Shown: positions 7,781 to 16,390, counted from the first letter of the stretch. The stretch is 45,882 nt of DNA from Maribrevibacterium harenarium (GCF_006385675.1 NZ_VFRR01000026.1:1-45882); one strand, 5' to 3'. Numbers and translations are program-made. The notes: generated by a model not told the origin, from the letters alone.

Positions 7781-8683
7781 ATGAAGACACAATCTAAGCT
7801 CTTTGCATTTACCTTGGTGCTGGGTGGGTGTCTCTGGTCGTCTTTTGCTTTTTCTGTCGATGGGGAGCTCTGTGTGGTGGACGATAAACAGCGCCAAGTG
7901 TGTTTATCAAGCCCAGCCCAGCGTATCGCTGCCTTGTCCCCCGGTGCCACTGAGTTGGCCTACGCCGCCGGCGCGGGGGATCAAGTTGTGGCGGTGGTGT
8001 CTTACAGTGACTACCCCCCAGAAGCGAAACAGGTTACCTCCGTGGGCAGTCATACCCGTCTGGATATGGAGCGTTTAGTCAGCTTGCAGCCAGATTTGGT
8101 GCTGGCTTGGGGAACGGGCAATCCGTCGGAACAGGTGGCCACGTTAGAGCAAATGGGCATGACCATTTATTTTGTGGAACCCCATGATTTTGAAGGGATT
8201 GCCTCTTCAGTAGAACGTATTGGTGAATTGGCTGCTAGTCGAGACGTCGCGGATCGAGTTGCGGCGGAATTTCGCCAAGGCATTAGCGAGCTGCGTGAAC
8301 GATACCAAGGAGCCGAGCCAATACGCACCTTTTACCAAGTGTGGGATTCCCCGCTGATGTCCATGAATGGCACCCACTACATCAGTAAAGTGGTGGAGTT
8401 ATGTGGTGGCGTGAATGTGTTTGCTGATGCACCCCGGTTAATCCCTCGTTTAAGCCAAGAGGCGGTATTGCTGGAAAACCCCGAAGCCATTGTGGCCGGT
8501 GGCATGGGGGAAGAAAATGCCCATTGGTTAGAAGCTTGGAAAGCCTTCCCAGAGTTACAAGCGACTAAGCAAAATAATCTTTTCTTTGTACCGCCGTCCT
8601 TGATTCAGCGCCCCACGCCAAGGGTATTAGATGGTGCCCGCATTCTCTGTGACAAGTTGGATCTAGCCCGTGGCCGCCGTTAA
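7781..8683 (+). CDS. btuF: periplasmic vitamin B12-binding protein of an ABC transporter
   Basis: 300 residues with an N-terminal export signal (KTQSKLFAFTLVLGGC...). LGGC could be a weak lipobox, but a soluble signal peptide cleaved after SFA is equally possible. The mature part is a class III binding protein. RIAALSPGATELAYAAGAGDQVVAVV, then DLVLAWGTGNPSEQVATLEQMG, and the C-lobe MNGTHYISKVVELCGGVNVF are BtuF/FepB family hallmarks. Starts 15 bp after btuB and overlaps btuC by 14 bp, so it is in the riboswitch-controlled operon. It delivers cobalamin from BtuB to BtuCD. Confidence 0.9.
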   Translation: MKTQSKLFAFTLVLGGCLWSSFAFSVDGELCVVDDKQRQVCLSSPAQRIAALSPGATELAYAAGAGDQVVAVVSYSDYPPEAKQVTSVGSHTRLDMERLVSLQPDLVLAWGTGNPSEQVATLEQMGMTIYFVEPHDFEGIASSVERIGELAASRDVADRVAAEFRQGISELRERYQGAEPIRTFYQVWDSPLMSMNGTHYISKVVELCGGVNVFADAPRLIPRLSQEAVLLENPEAIVAGGMGEENAHWLEAWKAFPELQATKQNNLFFVPPSLIQRPTPRVLDGARILCDKLDLARGRR

Positions 8684-9671
8684 TACGGTGCTGGCATCTG
8701 TGGGTAGGGTGCAAACCCCGCTTTGGGGGCTGTTGCTACTCTCTATTGTTACGCTATTGTTTGCGCTTACCCAAGGTAGCGTCAGTCTATCCCCTTATCA
8801 GGTGTGGCAAGCTTTTACTGGTGAAAGTGCCACACTGGCGAATACCTTGGTATTAGAGCTGCGTTTACCACGTATTTTAGCGGCCTTTGCCACCGGTGGA
8901 TTGTTGGCTGTTGCCGGTGCTCTGATGCAGGTGTTATTGCGCAACCCGTTGGCGGAGCCCTATGTATTGGGCATCTCCGGTGGGGCTTCGGTAGCGGCGT
9001 TGTTGGCGATCTTGATCGGTGTATCAGGAGTTTTTCTTTCCGGTGCCGCGTTTGTCGGCGCGATTGTTTCTACGGTTCTCGTATTCGGCTTAACCCAATT
9101 AAAAACAGCGGCTTCCTCATTACGTTTGTTGTTAACCGGTGTGGTGATTGCAGCGGGGTGGGGAGCCTTGATTACCTTGATCCTAGCGTTGGCACCACCA
9201 CAAAAACTCCCGGGCATGTTGTACTGGTTGATGGGGGATTTAGCCTATGCCGGTTCCCCTTGGCCCGCTTGGGTGGTTTTGGTGGCGGTCTGCCTGATTC
9301 TGTTTCCCTTGGGCCGTAGCCTCAATGTGTTGGGTCGTGGTGCGCTGCAAGCGGCTTCCCTTGGGATCAATGTCAAACGACTGGAGCGTGGGGTATTTGT
9401 ATTGGCAAGTGTGCTAACGGCGGTGGCCGTCACTACAGCCGGTAGTGTGGGTTTTGTCGGGCTCGTTGTACCGCATCTATTGCGCATGGTTCTAGGCAAT
9501 GATCAGCGCATTATCTTGCCGGCCAGTGCCTTGGCCGGTGGCTGCCTGTTAACCTTGGCAGATACCTTAGCGCGTACCGTGATTGCCCCAGAGCAGTTGC
9601 CCGTCGGTGTGATTACAGCCTTGCTTGGGGTGCCGACCTTCCTGTTGTTATTGCATCGGGGGCGCCTATGA
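8670..9671 (+). CDS. btuC: vitamin B12 ABC transporter permease (FecCD family)
   Basis: 333 residues, about ten membrane helices. Family segments include LRLPRILAAFATGGLLAVAG, GALMQVLLRNPLAEPYVLG and the cytoplasmic loop before GFVGLVVPHLLRMVLG. The GTG at 8670 lies inside the btuF 3' end (14-bp overlap); a later GTG at 8688 cannot be excluded. Overlaps btuD by 4 bp (ATGA). Membrane-embedded half of the cobalamin importer. Confidence 0.92.
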   Translation: MAAVNTVLASVGRVQTPLWGLLLLSIVTLLFALTQGSVSLSPYQVWQAFTGESATLANTLVLELRLPRILAAFATGGLLAVAGALMQVLLRNPLAEPYVLGISGGASVAALLAILIGVSGVFLSGAAFVGAIVSTVLVFGLTQLKTAASSLRLLLTGVVIAAGWGALITLILALAPPQKLPGMLYWLMGDLAYAGSPWPAWVVLVAVCLILFPLGRSLNVLGRGALQAASLGINVKRLERGVFVLASVLTAVAVTTAGSVGFVGLVVPHLLRMVLGNDQRIILPASALAGGCLLTLADTLARTVIAPEQLPVGVITALLGVPTFLLLLHRGRL

Positions 9672-10444
9672 GTCAGTTACGCTTAGATCAGCTGGTGGTG
9701 GATATTCCTTATCAGCAAAGCGGCTTTGCTCTAGATGTGACGATCGAGCCGGGGCAAGTGTGGGGAGTACTTGGCCCAAATGGGGTTGGCAAAACTACCT
9801 TGCTGCATACCCTAGCTGGTCTAAGAAACGCCCGCTCTGGTCAGGTGGTATTAGATGATGTGCCTCTTACGCAAATGTCGCGAGGCGCGATTGCCCAGCA
9901 AATTGGCATAATGTTTCAAGAGCATCAGGATGGCTTTCCTGCCACGGTGGCAGAAACGGTGATGCTCGGTCGCCATCCTCATCTTTCTATGTGGCAGTCC
10001 GAACAGGGAGACGATCGCCAGTTAGTGGAAGAAGCTCTTAAGGCGCTGGAGCTGTCCTATCTTAGCCAGCGACAGATTTATCAGCTTTCAGGTGGTGAGC
10101 GCCAACGGGTTGCATTAGCCATGCTACTGGCCCAGCAACCGGATATTTGGCTGGTAGATGAGCCGACCAATCATCTCGATCTACATCATCAGGTGAGCGC
10201 TATGGCGCTGTTGCAACGTCAAGGAAAACAGCAGCGCTGCGTAATTGCTTCTTTGCATGATGTGAACCTAGCTTCCCAATGGTGCACCCATGTCTTGCTT
10301 ATGTACCCCGACCGTGCGCCACTTTGGGGAGAAGCCCGAACTTTACTGCAGTTAACCAACCTAGAGGCGCTATATCAACAGCCTTTAGCAGTTGCTGAAG
10401 TGGATGGTCGCCCCATTTTTGTTCCTCGAGTCGCTCAAGACTAG
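9668..10444 (+). CDS. btuD: vitamin B12 ABC transporter ATP-binding protein
   Basis: 258 residues. Walker A is GPNGVGKT (36-43), followed by a Q-loop (MFQEH), the ABC signature LSGGERQR, Walker B WLVDEPTNHLD and the H-loop SLHDVNLA. The ATG overlaps the btuC stop (ATGA) and has GGGGG upstream. It energises B12 import through BtuC and is the last gene of the btuBFCD operon. Confidence 0.92.
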   Translation: MSQLRLDQLVVDIPYQQSGFALDVTIEPGQVWGVLGPNGVGKTTLLHTLAGLRNARSGQVVLDDVPLTQMSRGAIAQQIGIMFQEHQDGFPATVAETVMLGRHPHLSMWQSEQGDDRQLVEEALKALELSYLSQRQIYQLSGGERQRVALAMLLAQQPDIWLVDEPTNHLDLHHQVSAMALLQRQGKQQRCVIASLHDVNLASQWCTHVLLMYPDRAPLWGEARTLLQLTNLEALYQQPLAVAEVDGRPIFVPRVAQD

Positions 10445-10462
10445 CTATTTTCATTCAGTCTT

Positions 10463-10485
10463 AGTGCGTCGCACTGTTCTCTGCT
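10463..10485 (+). terminator. weak terminator-like hairpin after btuD
   Basis: AGTGC (10463-10467) and GCACT (10471-10475) form a short stem with a three-base loop. The T-rich stretch GTTCTCTGCTTCTTTTA follows. The stem is short, so termination here is only possible. Confidence 0.35.
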
Positions 10486-10588
10486 TCTTTTATGTGCCAA
10501 TGATTGGTTACATTCTTTAACATATAAAGTGTTTATTTGTTAACCTATTGATTTATATCGAGATGATAATTTAGCGATCTGTGCCAGT

Positions 10589-10604
10589 TGGCAGGGCACT
10601 TGCT
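10589..10604 (+). promoter_or_regulatory. sigma-54 (RpoN) promoter before the double-Cache protein gene
   Basis: TGGCAGGGCACTTGCT matches the -24/-12 consensus TGGCACG-N4-TTGCW at all but one defined position. GG at 10590-10591 and GC at 10602-10603 have the exact 12-bp spacing required. Transcription would start near 10615, and the gene begins at 10642. The -24 half is also part of a small palindrome, TGCCA-GT-TGGCA (10582-10593). An enhancer-binding activator would be required; no obvious candidate is encoded in the window. Confidence 0.75.
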
Positions 10605-10641
10605 TTGCAATGTCAAATTTTGATGTTAGGAGCAAACTCGT

Positions 10642-12630
10642 ATGGATTCCTTTATCAGCGCCTATGAGCAAAAGCTGAAACAACTCATCTCTGACGTAAA
10701 TTATTACGACAAAAATCTAAAATCCTTAAGTGACTGGTGGGGCAAGATCGCCTTGATTGGCAAGATCAATAGCCTCGATGTGGCTGCGACGATTTTAGAA
10801 GATATGGATACAGCCCGTTCCAGCTTTCACGAGTTACAAGACCGGTTGATTCAAAAGTTGGTATATCAGCACGCCCGCAAAGCGATTTTGCATCACCAGT
10901 CCCGCTGTCAGATGGCGATTGATGTCTTAATTCGCAACCTGTTTGAACGCACCGCCGATATTGGCTTTTTAAGTTCGGATTCTGCGGTGATTAACTACAT
11001 TCTACAGGATACGCGAAGTGCCGATGATGTAGTGGCTATGCGTCAGCGCATGCAGGACTATGTAGACAAGTACACGGTATATAACGATGCCCTGATTTTG
11101 TCTAAGCATGGCGATGTGCTGTTCCAGTTGAGTAGTGACCGTCCGCAGCCGGCGATTTATGAAGATTGTGTTAAGCAAGCGTTGGCCGCACCGGATGATT
11201 TTGTGGAATACTTCGGGCCGTCGGCTATGCGCCAAGATGGGAAGTCCCACCTGTTTTATCTACACAGTGTGCGCGATGGTTTTGATGTGATCGGGGTGGT
11301 GGTGCTGTGTTTTCGTTTCCGTAACGAAATCACAACCATTTTTGAGCAGCTTAGCGACGACGATGAAGTCCCCTATGTCATCGTCAATGAGAAGGGCGAG
11401 GTGCTCAACCAGTTACGTAAGCATGGGGATTTCCTGCCGAAATATATCCCCAATCCAGATCGACCAAGTGTCTTAACCCATAACGATACGGAGATGTTAT
11501 TGGTGAGCACTCCGGGCAATCCCTACCAAGGCTACCCTGGCCCCAAGGGCTGGCGGGCTTGTGCCCTGATGCCCATGAAAGGCTTTGCGAAACGATTAGA
11601 ACGGGACACCAAGTTACTGGATAGTTTGCCGCCATTAAAAGAGCTGCCACGCCTATTTTCCAATGACCTGTTGGATATCCGTACTCGATCTACCTTGATC
11701 AATAATGATCTCGAATTGATCGTGTTGAACGGTATCATCACGGCGGCACGCAGTGATTCAGCGGAGTTTATGCCAGTGTTAGAGGCGATCAAAGGGATCG
11801 GTCGAGACATTGACTCCATGTTTGCCAAATCCATTGAGTCCCTCTTTTCGACGATCTTGTTTAGCCAATTGGATGAGGTGAAATTACAGGCGGAGCTGGC
11901 GGTAGATATTGTCGACCGAAACCTGTACGAGCGTGCTAATGACTGTCGCTGGTGGGCGCAAAACCCCAGTATTCGGGAAGCCTTGGCTGAGCGCCCCGTT
12001 GATAAAGCCAAAATTACGCAGACATTACGTTTTATTCACCGACTGTATACGGTTTACCATGAGTTGTATGTCTACGATAAGGAACGTCATTATGTGGCCC
12101 TATCTACGGAAGAAGGACAGCAATTCCTTGGTGCAAAAGTAGGCGAGCAGCAAGCCACCGGACAAGCGTTGGAGTTAAAAGATATCCAAGAATATAGCGT
12201 GTCGGCGTTTGCTCCATCGGATCTTTATCATCACCAATCTACCTATATTTACAATGGTGCCATTCGTGATCCAGACGCTCCCCAGAAAGTGATTGGTGGT
12301 ATCGGCATTGTGTTTGATGCGTTTGTGGAGTTTCAAGCGATTTTGCGCGATGTATTACCCAAACATCACGATCACGAGGCGTTTGCGGTATTTACCGATG
12401 AGCAAGGTCGCGTGATCAGTTGTAGTGATGATCGCTACGCGGTGCATGATGTATTTATGCCAGATATCCCGTTGGACAAACTTAAATCCCAAGGTAGTCT
12501 CGCGGTGCCTTATCGCTTGGGGGAACATCACTATCTGATGGGTGTTGCCTTATCTCAGGGATATCGGGAGTTTAAAAAGCAAGACGGCTATCGAGCCCCA
12601 ATTTTAGCTTGGGTATTGCTACCCTGTTGA
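10642..12630 (+). CDS. soluble protein of two tandem double-Cache modules, no output domain
   Basis: 662 residues with no signal peptide, membrane helix, HAMP, receptor signalling domain, kinase, GGDEF or helix-turn-helix that I can see. It appears to be an internal duplication. Each half has a helical lead-in (about 1-95 and 330-410), then DVLIRNLFERTADIGFL (first half) or DIVDRNLYERANDCRWW (second half), then a YTVYNDALIL / YTVYHELYVY strand. Each ends in a second PAS-like lobe (PYVIVNEKGEVLNQL / AFAVFTDEQGRVISC) closing in GPKGWRACALMPM / DGYRAPILAWVLLP. This is the layout of dCache ligand-binding domains, which are usually extracellular. Here the protein is predicted to be cytoplasmic and lacks an effector. 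It has an excellent sigma-54 promoter and stands alone. Possibly it acts through chemotaxis or c-di-GMP partners; the function is unknown. Confidence 0.75.
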   Translation: MDSFISAYEQKLKQLISDVNYYDKNLKSLSDWWGKIALIGKINSLDVAATILEDMDTARSSFHELQDRLIQKLVYQHARKAILHHQSRCQMAIDVLIRNLFERTADIGFLSSDSAVINYILQDTRSADDVVAMRQRMQDYVDKYTVYNDALILSKHGDVLFQLSSDRPQPAIYEDCVKQALAAPDDFVEYFGPSAMRQDGKSHLFYLHSVRDGFDVIGVVVLCFRFRNEITTIFEQLSDDDEVPYVIVNEKGEVLNQLRKHGDFLPKYIPNPDRPSVLTHNDTEMLLVSTPGNPYQGYPGPKGWRACALMPMKGFAKRLERDTKLLDSLPPLKELPRLFSNDLLDIRTRSTLINNDLELIVLNGIITAARSDSAEFMPVLEAIKGIGRDIDSMFAKSIESLFSTILFSQLDEVKLQAELAVDIVDRNLYERANDCRWWAQNPSIREALAERPVDKAKITQTLRFIHRLYTVYHELYVYDKERHYVALSTEEGQQFLGAKVGEQQATGQALELKDIQEYSVSAFAPSDLYHHQSTYIYNGAIRDPDAPQKVIGGIGIVFDAFVEFQAILRDVLPKHHDHEAFAVFTDEQGRVISCSDDRYAVHDVFMPDIPLDKLKSQGSLAVPYRLGEHHYLMGVALSQGYREFKKQDGYRAPILAWVLLPC

Positions 12631-12643
12631 TCGTGAAACTTGT

Positions 12644-12761
12644 GCGGATTTTGCCGCTGATGGGTGCAAAATCCGCCAACTTCATTAATAATGCAATGCA
12701 AACGGTCCGCGTTAGGGCTTTCACAAGAAGCCCGCGTACCCCATTGGCTACCAAAAGTAGC
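12644..12761 (+). other. three consecutive hairpins between the Cache gene and the yitT-like gene
   Basis: The 154-bp gap holds three inverted repeats. The first is an exact 11-bp stem GCGGATTTTGC (12644-12654) with GCAAAATCCGC (12666-12676). The second is GGGCTT (12715-12720) with AAGCCC (12728-12733). The third is GCTAC (12747-12751) with GTAGC (12757-12761). None is followed by a U-run. The first may protect or end the upstream mRNA. The last two may form a leader for the downstream membrane protein. I do not recognise a known riboswitch. Confidence 0.5.
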
Positions 12762-12784
12762 TGTATGTAATTGAGGACAAGGTT

Positions 12785-13384
12785 ATGAAACTGACTCACC
12801 AATGGCTTTCTATTGTGGAAGGCTGTCTGCTAGTAGCTTTAGGGCTGCATCTACTGAATGCTTCTGGGTTGTTAATTAGTGGTACAGCTGGTCTTGGTAT
12901 GATCCTAGGCAAGCTAACTGGCCTGTCATTTGGGCTACTGTTTTTTCTGTTGAATATCCCATTTTATTACTTAGCTTGGCGCGCTTTAGGTAAAACCTTC
13001 ACCCTGCGCACTTTTGCGGCTATTAGCTTATTGTCACTGCTGTCCCAATGGTTCGAGCACAGCATTCATATGGCGATTCACCCCATCTTAGCCGCTGTAC
13101 TAGGCGGTTTGTTAACAGGCTTTGGTTTGATCATCCTGTTTCGTCATAACGCCTCATTGGGGGGCTTGAACATCTTGGCAGTGTATTTGGAACGTCGCTT
13201 CGACATTCACGCCAGCCGCACTACCTTGGTGGCGGATATTATGATTCTAATTGCCGCCTTTTTGGTGCTCGATAGCACCGCTTTAGCTTTCTCATTATTG
13301 GCATTTCTGTGTTTAAGTTCGGTAGTAGGGCGTTACCATCGACCACCTAAATGGGCGCAAGTGGGAGAGGTAAACCGCACCTAG
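12785..13384 (+). CDS. YitT-family membrane protein (DUF161)
   Basis: 199 residues, mostly hydrophobic with five or six helices. The N-terminal block GCLLVALGLHLLNASGLLISGTAGLGMILG and the GFGLIILFRHNASLGGLNILAVYLERRF segment are typical of YitT/YczE proteins. It lacks the C-terminal soluble DUF2179 domain found in Bacillus YitT. Family members are uncharacterised inner-membrane proteins, suspected transporters. ATG 12785 is preceded by GAGGACAAGG. It follows three hairpins that might form its leader. Confidence 0.8.
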   Translation: MKLTHQWLSIVEGCLLVALGLHLLNASGLLISGTAGLGMILGKLTGLSFGLLFFLLNIPFYYLAWRALGKTFTLRTFAAISLLSLLSQWFEHSIHMAIHPILAAVLGGLLTGFGLIILFRHNASLGGLNILAVYLERRFDIHASRTTLVADIMILIAAFLVLDSTALAFSLLAFLCLSSVVGRYHRPPKWAQVGEVNRT

Positions 13385-13392
13385 CCTGTTGC

Positions 13393-13417
13393 CCAAAGAC
13401 AAACTTTGGTGCCATTT
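13393..13417 (+). terminator. possible terminator after the yitT-like gene
   Basis: CCAAAG (13393-13398) pairs with CTTTGG (13404-13409) around a five-base loop; TGCCATTTTC follows. Stem and T-run are both modest. Confidence 0.35.
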
Positions 13418-13494
13418 TCTGCGAAGTCATGATTTGAGTGGTACACTTCTGGCTTTCTGATCATTCCTACACCGCGAGACTTGGGGGAAAACGG

Positions 13495-14829
13495 ATGCAA
13501 GAACGGGCAAACGAGCTACTACAAGTGATGGGGCGCGTCGATGGCGTTGAGCCAGGTTCAGGCTTGGCGAAACATCAAAAAATGGCGACCAGTCCCTTTG
13601 TGATGCTGCGTGGCGCGGCATCAGTCTTCTATAGCGATCTGGCCTCGTTGCGCTTTTCCCTACCGGCAGAAATCGAATCTTGGCCCCTCACCATGGTGAT
13701 GGGTGATTGTCATGTTTCAAATTTTGGCCTGTTTAGCGAAGAAGGCTCCCATGGGGAGGACATCATCTTTGCACCCAATGACTTTGATGACGCCTGTGTG
13801 GGTCATGCTGGATGGGATTTGCTGCGTTATGGTGTCAGCCTTATTTTAGCCGCAGACCATTGTCATGGGGTACAAGATGGTCGTTATATTCCTGATGTCC
13901 CATTCGCTAATCTCAAACGTTTGGAAGAAGACTCAGTCGCGGAAGCGCTAGCTCGTTTTCTAGCGGGTTATCGTCTTGCCTGTGAGCAGTTAGTCAGCGG
14001 CGCTTGGGATTATCGCCAAGTGCTACAGGGTTTTCCCAAGGATCATGTGCTGCATAAACTAGAGCGTAAAGCGCTTAAACGCCAAGCCGGTGGTGAGGAT
14101 TTCTTCACGAAAAGCTCTTTAGCAAAAGCCGTCGATTTGGAACAATCTCCGCTGAAATTTCGCTCTATACCTGAGCGTTTCGCGCCATTATCCGCTGCCG
14201 AATACCGGGAGCTAGAGCAGGTATTTGGCCCTTATGTGGATGACCAAATCGTTGATGCGGTGGAGCGCTTGGGAGCGGGTACTGGCTCGGTGAATATGAG
14301 GCGTTTCTATCTCTTGGTTGGCCCCGGTAAAAAAGCGAAAACAAAGGATTTGCCGCTTTATCATATTGTCGAAGTGAAAAAACAGCGGGCGGCTGCGCCG
14401 TTATACGAATTCGAAGACCTTAGCCCGGTGAATCTACTATCTCCTGCTCACCTTACTGTTGTTTGCCAACGCCGCATGCAACGTAGCCCTGATTTGGTAC
14501 TTGATGAAGTGCGTTGGAAAAAGGCCCATTGGCTGGTGCGCTCTCGTCACCATGCCCGAGTTGGGGTTGATCCCGAAGATATTTGCTGTACCAAACGTGC
14601 ATTGAATGGAGGCTTTGCGGACTACGCTGAGCTCTGTGGTCAGGCCCTGGCCCTTGCCCACGGTCGCAGTGATCGCCGTTCCCAGTATTTCGAGCAAGCT
14701 GTATTAGCCACCCCCGATGAAGCGTGGCAGGCTCTGATCGAACTGCAGCAGGAGTATGCCGAGCAGGTCAAACAGGATTGGCGCTGGCTGGCGTCGATCG
14801 AAGCCTCGCCAGCGCAACCGGACTGGTAA
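13495..14829 (+). CDS. DUF2252 family protein (kinase-like fold suspected)
   Basis: 444 residues from ATG 13495, chosen because GGGGGA lies eight bases upstream. A GTG at 13438 would add 19 residues. Family signatures are KMATSPFVMLRGAA, the MGDCHVSNFG motif and APNDFDDACVGHAGWDLLRYGVSL, which recall the catalytic and metal-binding loops of phosphotransferases; also GTGSVNMRRFYLLV and the basic HWLVRSRHHARV. The DUF2252 family has no established function. The gene ends only 3 bp from the converging sulfide:quinone oxidoreductase gene, so the two transcripts probably overlap. Confidence 0.85.
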   Translation: MQERANELLQVMGRVDGVEPGSGLAKHQKMATSPFVMLRGAASVFYSDLASLRFSLPAEIESWPLTMVMGDCHVSNFGLFSEEGSHGEDIIFAPNDFDDACVGHAGWDLLRYGVSLILAADHCHGVQDGRYIPDVPFANLKRLEEDSVAEALARFLAGYRLACEQLVSGAWDYRQVLQGFPKDHVLHKLERKALKRQAGGEDFFTKSSLAKAVDLEQSPLKFRSIPERFAPLSAAEYRELEQVFGPYVDDQIVDAVERLGAGTGSVNMRRFYLLVGPGKKAKTKDLPLYHIVEVKKQRAAAPLYEFEDLSPVNLLSPAHLTVVCQRRMQRSPDLVLDEVRWKKAHWLVRSRHHARVGVDPEDICCTKRALNGGFADYAELCGQALALAHGRSDRRSQYFEQAVLATPDEAWQALIELQQEYAEQVKQDWRWLASIEASPAQPDW

Positions 14830-14832
14830 CGG

Positions 14833-16143
14833 TTAGATAGGTGTATAGCCGTGGAGCATCAGGTCATACACTGGCCGAATCATGGACTTTTCCATTACCC
14901 AAGCCAGCTTGCTTTCAGCGAGTGGATCAACCACTTGAAAGGGTAGGGCAGTCATGGGCTCAATGGTGTAGTCAAATTCCCAAAGCATGGCGTGCCCCAC
15001 ATCCAAAATCATTGGGCAGGACGTGTAGCCACCCCATTTTGCCGTGGGCTCTTTACCAGTGACGAGGGCTGTAATGTTGCTTGCCACCACAGGGATTTGC
15101 GACTTCGCAGATGCTGCGGTCTTGCCGATGGGGGTGCCCACGTTATCGCCAATACCAAATACGTTGGCAAAGCGTTTGTGCTGCATGGTGTACTGATCTA
15201 CTTCTAGATAGCCTTTGAATGTGTTGTTATCCGCGAGCTCGGACTCGCGCACACTTTTCACCGGTGACATGGGGGGAACAACATGGATGAAGTCCCATTC
15301 GGTGGTGGTTGTGCCATTGGCGCTGGCAAAAGTGGCGGTTTTAGCGGCACTGTCTATGGCTGTCAGAGTATGTTGTCGATGATCATTGATGCCGCGCTGT
15401 TGCCAAATTTCTTCGAGTTTGTTGTTAAAGACCTTTACCGCAAATAGGTGACCTTCTGAGGTAAAGTAGTCAAACTGAAAGTCATCTCGATGGCCTGTTT
15501 CTCGTACAAAGTACTCTACTAGATTGGTCGCTTTCATTGGCGCGCCAGCACATTTCATTGCCCCTTGGGGGCGAGTAAATACGGCTTTGCCACCCTTGCT
15601 GTTGGCAAAATCTAGGGCGGCTTTGTGGCTGGCAATGCCGGCTTCGGGGCTAAAGTAAATACTGTGAATACCATCTTTACCAATTAGCTTAGTATCCATT
15701 CCCTCAATCATATCGTAACGCAGTTCTAACCCAGCTCCGACGACGAGATAATCGTAGGCGATAGTTTGTCCGCCGGCGGTAACAACCTGGTTTTGCTGTG
15801 GACGGTATTCAACTACGCTATCCTGTAGCCAGCGAGTGCGGCTATCTAGGTAGGTTTTGTTAGCAGAGATCACATCGTCCCGATCTTGATAGGAGCCAGC
15901 TAATAAAAGGGTCTGTCCAGGCTGATACCAATGATATGGGCGGGGATCAATCACCGTGATACTAATGCCATCCAAGAAATGGTAAAGCTGATTTGCCAAG
16001 CCCGTTCCCGCTGCGCCGCCACCAACAATCACGATGCGAGCTTTACTATCCACTTTACTTAATTCCCAATAGCCCAGTCCAACCGCTCCGAGAGCACCTA
16101 AGCCAACGCCTGTTTTTATTAGATTGCGACGAGTAATAGGCAT
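14833..16143 (-). CDS. sqr: sulfide:quinone oxidoreductase, type II, with Tat-type signal
   Basis: 436 residues from ATG 16143, which has GGGAGG six bases upstream; an earlier ATG at 16185 has no such site. The N-terminus MPITRRNLIKTGVGLGALG is a twin-arginine-type leader. The FAD Rossmann motif is IVIVGGGAAGTGLANQL (about 37-53). Two cysteines that would form the redox-active pair are Cys198 (MKCAGAPMK) and Cys376 (YTSCPM). Their positions and surroundings match mitochondrial-type SQOR, and the third cysteine of type I enzymes is not evident. The second nucleotide-binding region ends FGIGDNVGTPIGKTAASA. Oxidises sulfide to sulfane sulfur and passes electrons to quinone. The signal suggests periplasmic membrane attachment or a retained anchor. 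Repeated operator-like sites lie upstream. Confidence 0.85.
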   Translation of the reverse strand: MPITRRNLIKTGVGLGALGAVGLGYWELSKVDSKARIVIVGGGAAGTGLANQLYHFLDGISITVIDPRPYHWYQPGQTLLLAGSYQDRDDVISANKTYLDSRTRWLQDSVVEYRPQQNQVVTAGGQTIAYDYLVVGAGLELRYDMIEGMDTKLIGKDGIHSIYFSPEAGIASHKAALDFANSKGGKAVFTRPQGAMKCAGAPMKATNLVEYFVRETGHRDDFQFDYFTSEGHLFAVKVFNNKLEEIWQQRGINDHRQHTLTAIDSAAKTATFASANGTTTTEWDFIHVVPPMSPVKSVRESELADNNTFKGYLEVDQYTMQHKRFANVFGIGDNVGTPIGKTAASAKSQIPVVASNITALVTGKEPTAKWGGYTSCPMILDVGHAMLWEFDYTIEPMTALPFQVVDPLAESKLAWVMEKSMIRPVYDLMLHGYTPI

Positions 16144-16200
16144 GATCGCCTCCCTATCAATGTTTGCAATACCTCTAGTCATCACGAGAGGTATAAAATA

Positions 16201-16265
16201 TTAGATTTGTCTAAAATATAGGCTTTATATAGGGAGGTATCAATATTTATTTAAGATTTATCTAA
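16201..16265 (-). promoter_or_regulatory. paired operator-like inverted repeats upstream of sqr
   Basis: Site 1, TTAGATTTGTCTAA (16201-16214), is a 5-bp inverted repeat around TTTG. Site 2, TTAAGATTTATCTAA (16251-16265), shares the core AGATTTRTCTAA. They lie about 58 and 108 bp before the sqr start, 50 bp apart (close to five helical turns). Such a pair suggests cooperative binding by a repressor; persulfide-sensing ArsR proteins (BigR/SqrR type) commonly control sqr genes, but no such gene is in the window. The rest of 16144-16432 is AT-rich without a gene. Confidence 0.45.
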
Positions 16266-16361
16266 TGTTTTTGGTGTTCAGAGTATATCTAAAGTCATTA
16301 CCAATCGGGTGCCAGTGGACATCCTCGATCAGTGGCATGATCTGTTGCTCATCTCCTAGAA

Positions 16362-16390
16362 GTAAAAAAGCCCTTCTTGTGGAAGGGCTT
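16362..16390 (-). terminator. intrinsic terminator of ilvE
   Basis: On the minus strand GAAGGGCTT... reads as a 9-bp perfect stem (16368-16376 with 16382-16390) and a short loop, followed by TTTTTT from the A-run 16364-16369. It lies 43 bp after the ilvE stop. Confidence 0.85.

Noticed and set aside
7781..7870. BtuF as a lipoprotein (LGGC)
   Set aside because: Lipobox is weak and an ordinary cleavage site follows; left open in the feature entry and not claimed.
12644..12676. First hairpin after the Cache gene as an intrinsic terminator
   Set aside because: Perfect stem but the sequence after it (CAACTTCATT) has no U-run.
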